Assembly (NCBI GenBank): GCA_017621755.1
Contig: JAGASL010000020.1
Coordinates: 1 to 64,000 of the forward strand
DNA length: 64,000 nucleotides
From: Clostridia bacterium
Lineage (GTDB): Bacteria > Bacillota > Clostridia > Oscillospirales > CAG-272
Reading direction: 5' to 3'
The notes beneath the pieces are model-generated. The model was not told the origin of the DNA and made no database searches. It worked only from the letters and a program-made list of their open reading frames with translations. Positions 62,117 through 64,000 of the stretch are shown here, in pieces. The position numbers and the translations under genes were made by a program. Every line of letters begins with the position of its first letter. The stretch's first letter is position 1.

Positions 62117-63172
62117 TTACGGCTTGCAGCGGCCGCAGGCCTCGTAGCCGCGGTTGATGACGGCCTCGCGCGTGCCGGTAAAATCCTCTCGGTTTGCCTC
62201 TGACATATCCTTGGCTGAGGAGCAATCCGGGTAGTGGAACTTTTTGGTGTTGGTATTCAGCACGTAATCGTGCACCTCGCCCGGGTCAATCGCCCCCTCC
62301 TCGGGCGGGATATCGGTGCCGGAGTCCTCTCCGGCGGGCGGCAGCGGCTCGCCTGCCAGGGCGCTAAGGCCGGTGGCGTAATCAATGGTAATGCCGGGCT
62401 GCACGTTGTAGGCGTAGATATGGAAGCAGATGCCATCGCCCTGATCCTCGACCGAGTAGGCCTCCATCTGCACGCCGCGGGCAAGCAGCTCGTCACCCAC
62501 AAAAATGGGGGTCACACGGTAAAGCACGTGGTTGCCGGTTTCACGGATGTAGTCGGCCACCATATTCTCAAAATCCACCATACCGTCAATGTTGAGATAG
62601 CGTGTGCCGGTGATCAGGTTGCTTTCATTCACATTTTCACCCGTGAGCTGATAGCCAATGAGATGGCAGCGGTTATAGAGATATTTACCGCTGACGATAT
62701 CGTATTTGACCGTGTGCCAGCCGGAGGGCTTGACCATGCCAATGTTGCCGCGCTCCTCAGTGGGCATGATATCCGGGCCGATGCAGGCGACCGTATAGCC
62801 GCAGCGGCCAAGGCTATCCAGCGGGCTGTAATACTCAAACGAGGTGGTGACCATCTCCTCAGCGGTAAAGTAGGGCATATTGCCATCAATGGCAATATAC
62901 GGCTCGCCGCTGTAGGCAGGGTGCTCGGCCGGGTCGACCGGCTTGGGCGTAGCGCCCGGGTTGCGCAGCGTGACAGAGCCTGACGGGGCATCATCCCCAC
63001 CGCCTGGCGTTTCCTCGCCACCACCGGGGGTTTCTTCTCCACCGGGGATCTGCTCGTTTATATCAGGGTCAAAGCCGGGCAGGTCGGGCAGCGCATCTAA
63101 GCAGCCGGCCGAAAACAGAACGGAAAGCACCAAAAGCAGCGAAAGCAGCGCATTGGATAGTCTTTTTTTCAT
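62117..63172 (-). CDS. Secreted DNA/RNA non-specific endonuclease lipoprotein
   Basis: A 351-residue lipoprotein. Signal peptide with lipobox SAGC (Cys about 24), then a PGGEETPGGGEETPGGG linker like that of the beta-helix lipoproteins. The nuclease core has YNRCHLIGYQLTGENVNESNLITGTRYLN (about 165-193), the Clostridial variant of the DRGH metal/His motif, with His as general base and Asn in NESN for Mg2+. The C-terminus (about 300-351) is a HYPDCSSAKDMSEANRE ... CGRCKP module, a small Ada-like Cys domain found on such nucleases. Likely degrades environmental DNA for food or uptake. Overlaps the upstream gene by four bases. Confidence 0.88.
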   Translation of the reverse strand: MKKRLSNALLSLLLVLSVLFSAGCLDALPDLPGFDPDINEQIPGGEETPGGGEETPGGGDDAPSGSVTLRNPGATPKPVDPAEHPAYSGEPYIAIDGNMPYFTAEEMVTTSFEYYSPLDSLGRCGYTVACIGPDIMPTEERGNIGMVKPSGWHTVKYDIVSGKYLYNRCHLIGYQLTGENVNESNLITGTRYLNIDGMVDFENMVADYIRETGNHVLYRVTPIFVGDELLARGVQMEAYSVEDQGDGICFHIYAYNVQPGITIDYATGLSALAGEPLPPAGEDSGTDIPPEEGAIDPGEVHDYVLNTNTKKFHYPDCSSAKDMSEANREDFTGTREAVINRGYEACGRCKP

Positions 63173-63570
63173 CTTTCATACCTCTCTCTTGTGATCGTTT
63201 CGTGTGAATGGCCGGCAAGCTCGACCGTTTCGGTCAGGCGAAAATCGCCCGGCAGGGGCAGATCCAGCAGCACGTCGCGCGGGTAGGTGCGGTTCCATCG
63301 ATACACGACCAGGGTGCTGATACGGCCGGCGTGCGGTGCCAGCGGCCTGTTTTCTACAAAGCAGAAGTCACCCTCTTCTGCCTTTTCTAAAAAGCCCTCG
63401 TCAAAGATAGGGCCGCCCTGCGGGAACAGGGTGGCGGAATAGGGGTCGCACAGCAGGCGGCCACCACCCACCAGGGCCAGCATATCGGCAATCTGCACCC
63501 GGTCGCGGCTTTGGCGCCGGTGGTTGAACAGCATGCCGCCGCGGTCATCAATACATACAAAAACCGTCAT
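63169..63570 (-). CDS. Conserved hypothetical protein, small clostridial family
   Basis: A 133-residue cytoplasmic protein: MTVFVCIDDRGGMLFNHRRQSRD at the start, CFVENRPLAPHAGRISTLVVYRWNRTYP in the middle. I have seen this kind of protein next to phospholipase-like genes but know no function; sequence databases sometimes call it ribonuclease Z, which the sequence does not support because no HxHxDH motif is present. It starts two bases after the patatin gene and overlaps the nuclease start. Confidence 0.7.
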   Translation of the reverse strand: MTVFVCIDDRGGMLFNHRRQSRDRVQIADMLALVGGGRLLCDPYSATLFPQGGPIFDEGFLEKAEEGDFCFVENRPLAPHAGRISTLVVYRWNRTYPRDVLLDLPLPGDFRLTETVELAGHSHETITRERYER

Positions 63571-63571
63571 A

Positions 63572-64000
63572 TCACCCCTCCAAAAATTGCTTTACGTCAG
63601 CTAAGCGTTCCTTGCCCATGGCGCGGCCGGCCTCATACACGGCGCGCAGCTTATCCGGGTCACGCTCCATAGAGCCAACTGCCAACGCCTCGCGCGGGCG
63701 AATGACCAGCGCAGCACCGGCCGCCTCACGCGCGGCAATATAGTCCAGCGTTTCGTTATACACCTCGTGCCGCCGCTCCATAGCGGCATAGGCCCTTGGG
63801 TATTTTCGCAGCGCGTGGCGAAGCAGACGCTTGTGGCCTGTCGGCTCCTTGCGGTAGCCCTGCGGGCGGGTGAGGATGACCACGTTTTTGTCATACCCGA
63901 TCTGCTCAAAATAGCGGATGGGAACAGAATCAGACATGCCACCGTCCAGCATGGGTCTGCCATCGATCACCACCGGGCGCGAGACCAGCGGCAGCGATGA
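63572..64000 (-). CDS. Patatin-like phospholipase family protein, C-terminal part (partial)
   Basis: The last 142 codons of a gene that begins beyond base 64000. DGRPMLDGGMSDSVPIRYFEQIG is the C-terminal patatin block, whose Asp in DGG forms the Ser-Asp dyad. The rest (NVVILTRPQGYRKEPTGHKRLLRHALRKYP) fits the YjjU/RssA-type group. The Ser of GxSxG is off-window. It precedes the unknown 133-residue protein and the nuclease in the same direction with almost no gap, so the three are one operon. Confidence 0.85.
   Translation of the reverse strand, partial: SSLPLVSRPVVIDGRPMLDGGMSDSVPIRYFEQIGYDKNVVILTRPQGYRKEPTGHKRLLRHALRKYPRAYAAMERRHEVYNETLDYIAAREAAGAALVIRPREALAVGSMERDPDKLRAVYEAGRAMGKERLADVKQFLEG

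Noticed and set aside
1..64000. tRNA, rRNA, prophage, integrase or conjugation genes
   Set aside because: None was found by eye. The only mobile-type gene is the RAYT at 56673.

Overview
The window comes from a spore-forming, anaerobic, low-oxygen-lifestyle member of the Bacillota (class Clostridia, probably a gut or rumen Oscillospirales-like lineage). The evidence is the sporulation genes (dipicolinate synthase DpaA/DpaB, SpoVB, a 27-residue SpoVM), a clostridial rnfCDGEAB cluster, the HrcA/CIRCE-controlled hrcA-grpE-dnaK-dnaJ operon, a T-box in front of ileS, HPr kinase, RNase Y plus YmdB, and mini-RNase III. DNA is GC-rich with AT-rich intergenic regions and sigma-A type promoters. UGA is a normal stop in many genes, so the code looks standard.

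Layout. 1-776: end of dpaA and dpaB. 796-1051: an array of small hairpins. 1151-3895: a large beta-helix protein without signal peptide. 4182-6436: spoVB and a SLOG-family gene. 6433-11332: Rnf ion-pumping ferredoxin:NAD oxidoreductase. 11435-18655: a carbohydrate island with a sialidase-like propeller fused to an AraC domain, a second propeller coupled to a YgjV-type membrane protein, an AraC regulator, and a kdgK-eda-deacetylase operon for 2-keto-3-deoxygluconate. 19064-23746: heat-shock operon. 24081-26843: rny, ymdB, a 51-residue membrane protein and spoVM. 26887-30360: ileS (long, eukaryote-like type) with its T-box. 30474-46821: sugar isomerase, Gfo/Idh/MocA dehydrogenase and four giant lipoproteins of the same beta-helix family as the gene at 1151, three of them in tandem behind hprK. 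47976-53399: an unknown lipoprotein pair, then mrnC-hisS-ygiQ. 53871-57239: trkA-trkH and a REP-associated transposase. 57284-64000: a metallo-hydrolase, a CotH-type protein, a methionine pair (metY-type, metA), a secreted nuclease lipoprotein, a small unknown protein and the end of a patatin-like gene.

The most distinctive content is the five-member beta-helix family. The proteins share a C-terminal signature that resembles GH110-type and related beta-helix glycosidases (an adjacent Asp-Asp motif, a later GDRV segment, then an RSRGLLI...GM...WGESGVTENM...RN motif). Four members are predicted surface lipoproteins whose anchor is separated from the enzyme-like part by a tandem 5-residue repeat encoded by a 15-bp minisatellite with a different copy number in each gene. 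Two neighbours have near-identical ends and a diverged centre, which suggests duplication plus diversification of the substrate-facing region. With the isomerase, dehydrogenase, epimerase, HPr kinase, sialidase-like regulator and KDG catabolic operon, this looks like a glycan-harvesting gene set; the substrate cannot be read from sequence.

The second theme is small structured repeats: a hairpin array, a MITE-like CTGTCATYCTGA element in two places, and GTAG-headed palindromes that sit both between genes and inside the reading frame of the transposase that probably recognises them. Single-gene oddities include metA with an in-frame UGA in place of a conserved Trp codon.
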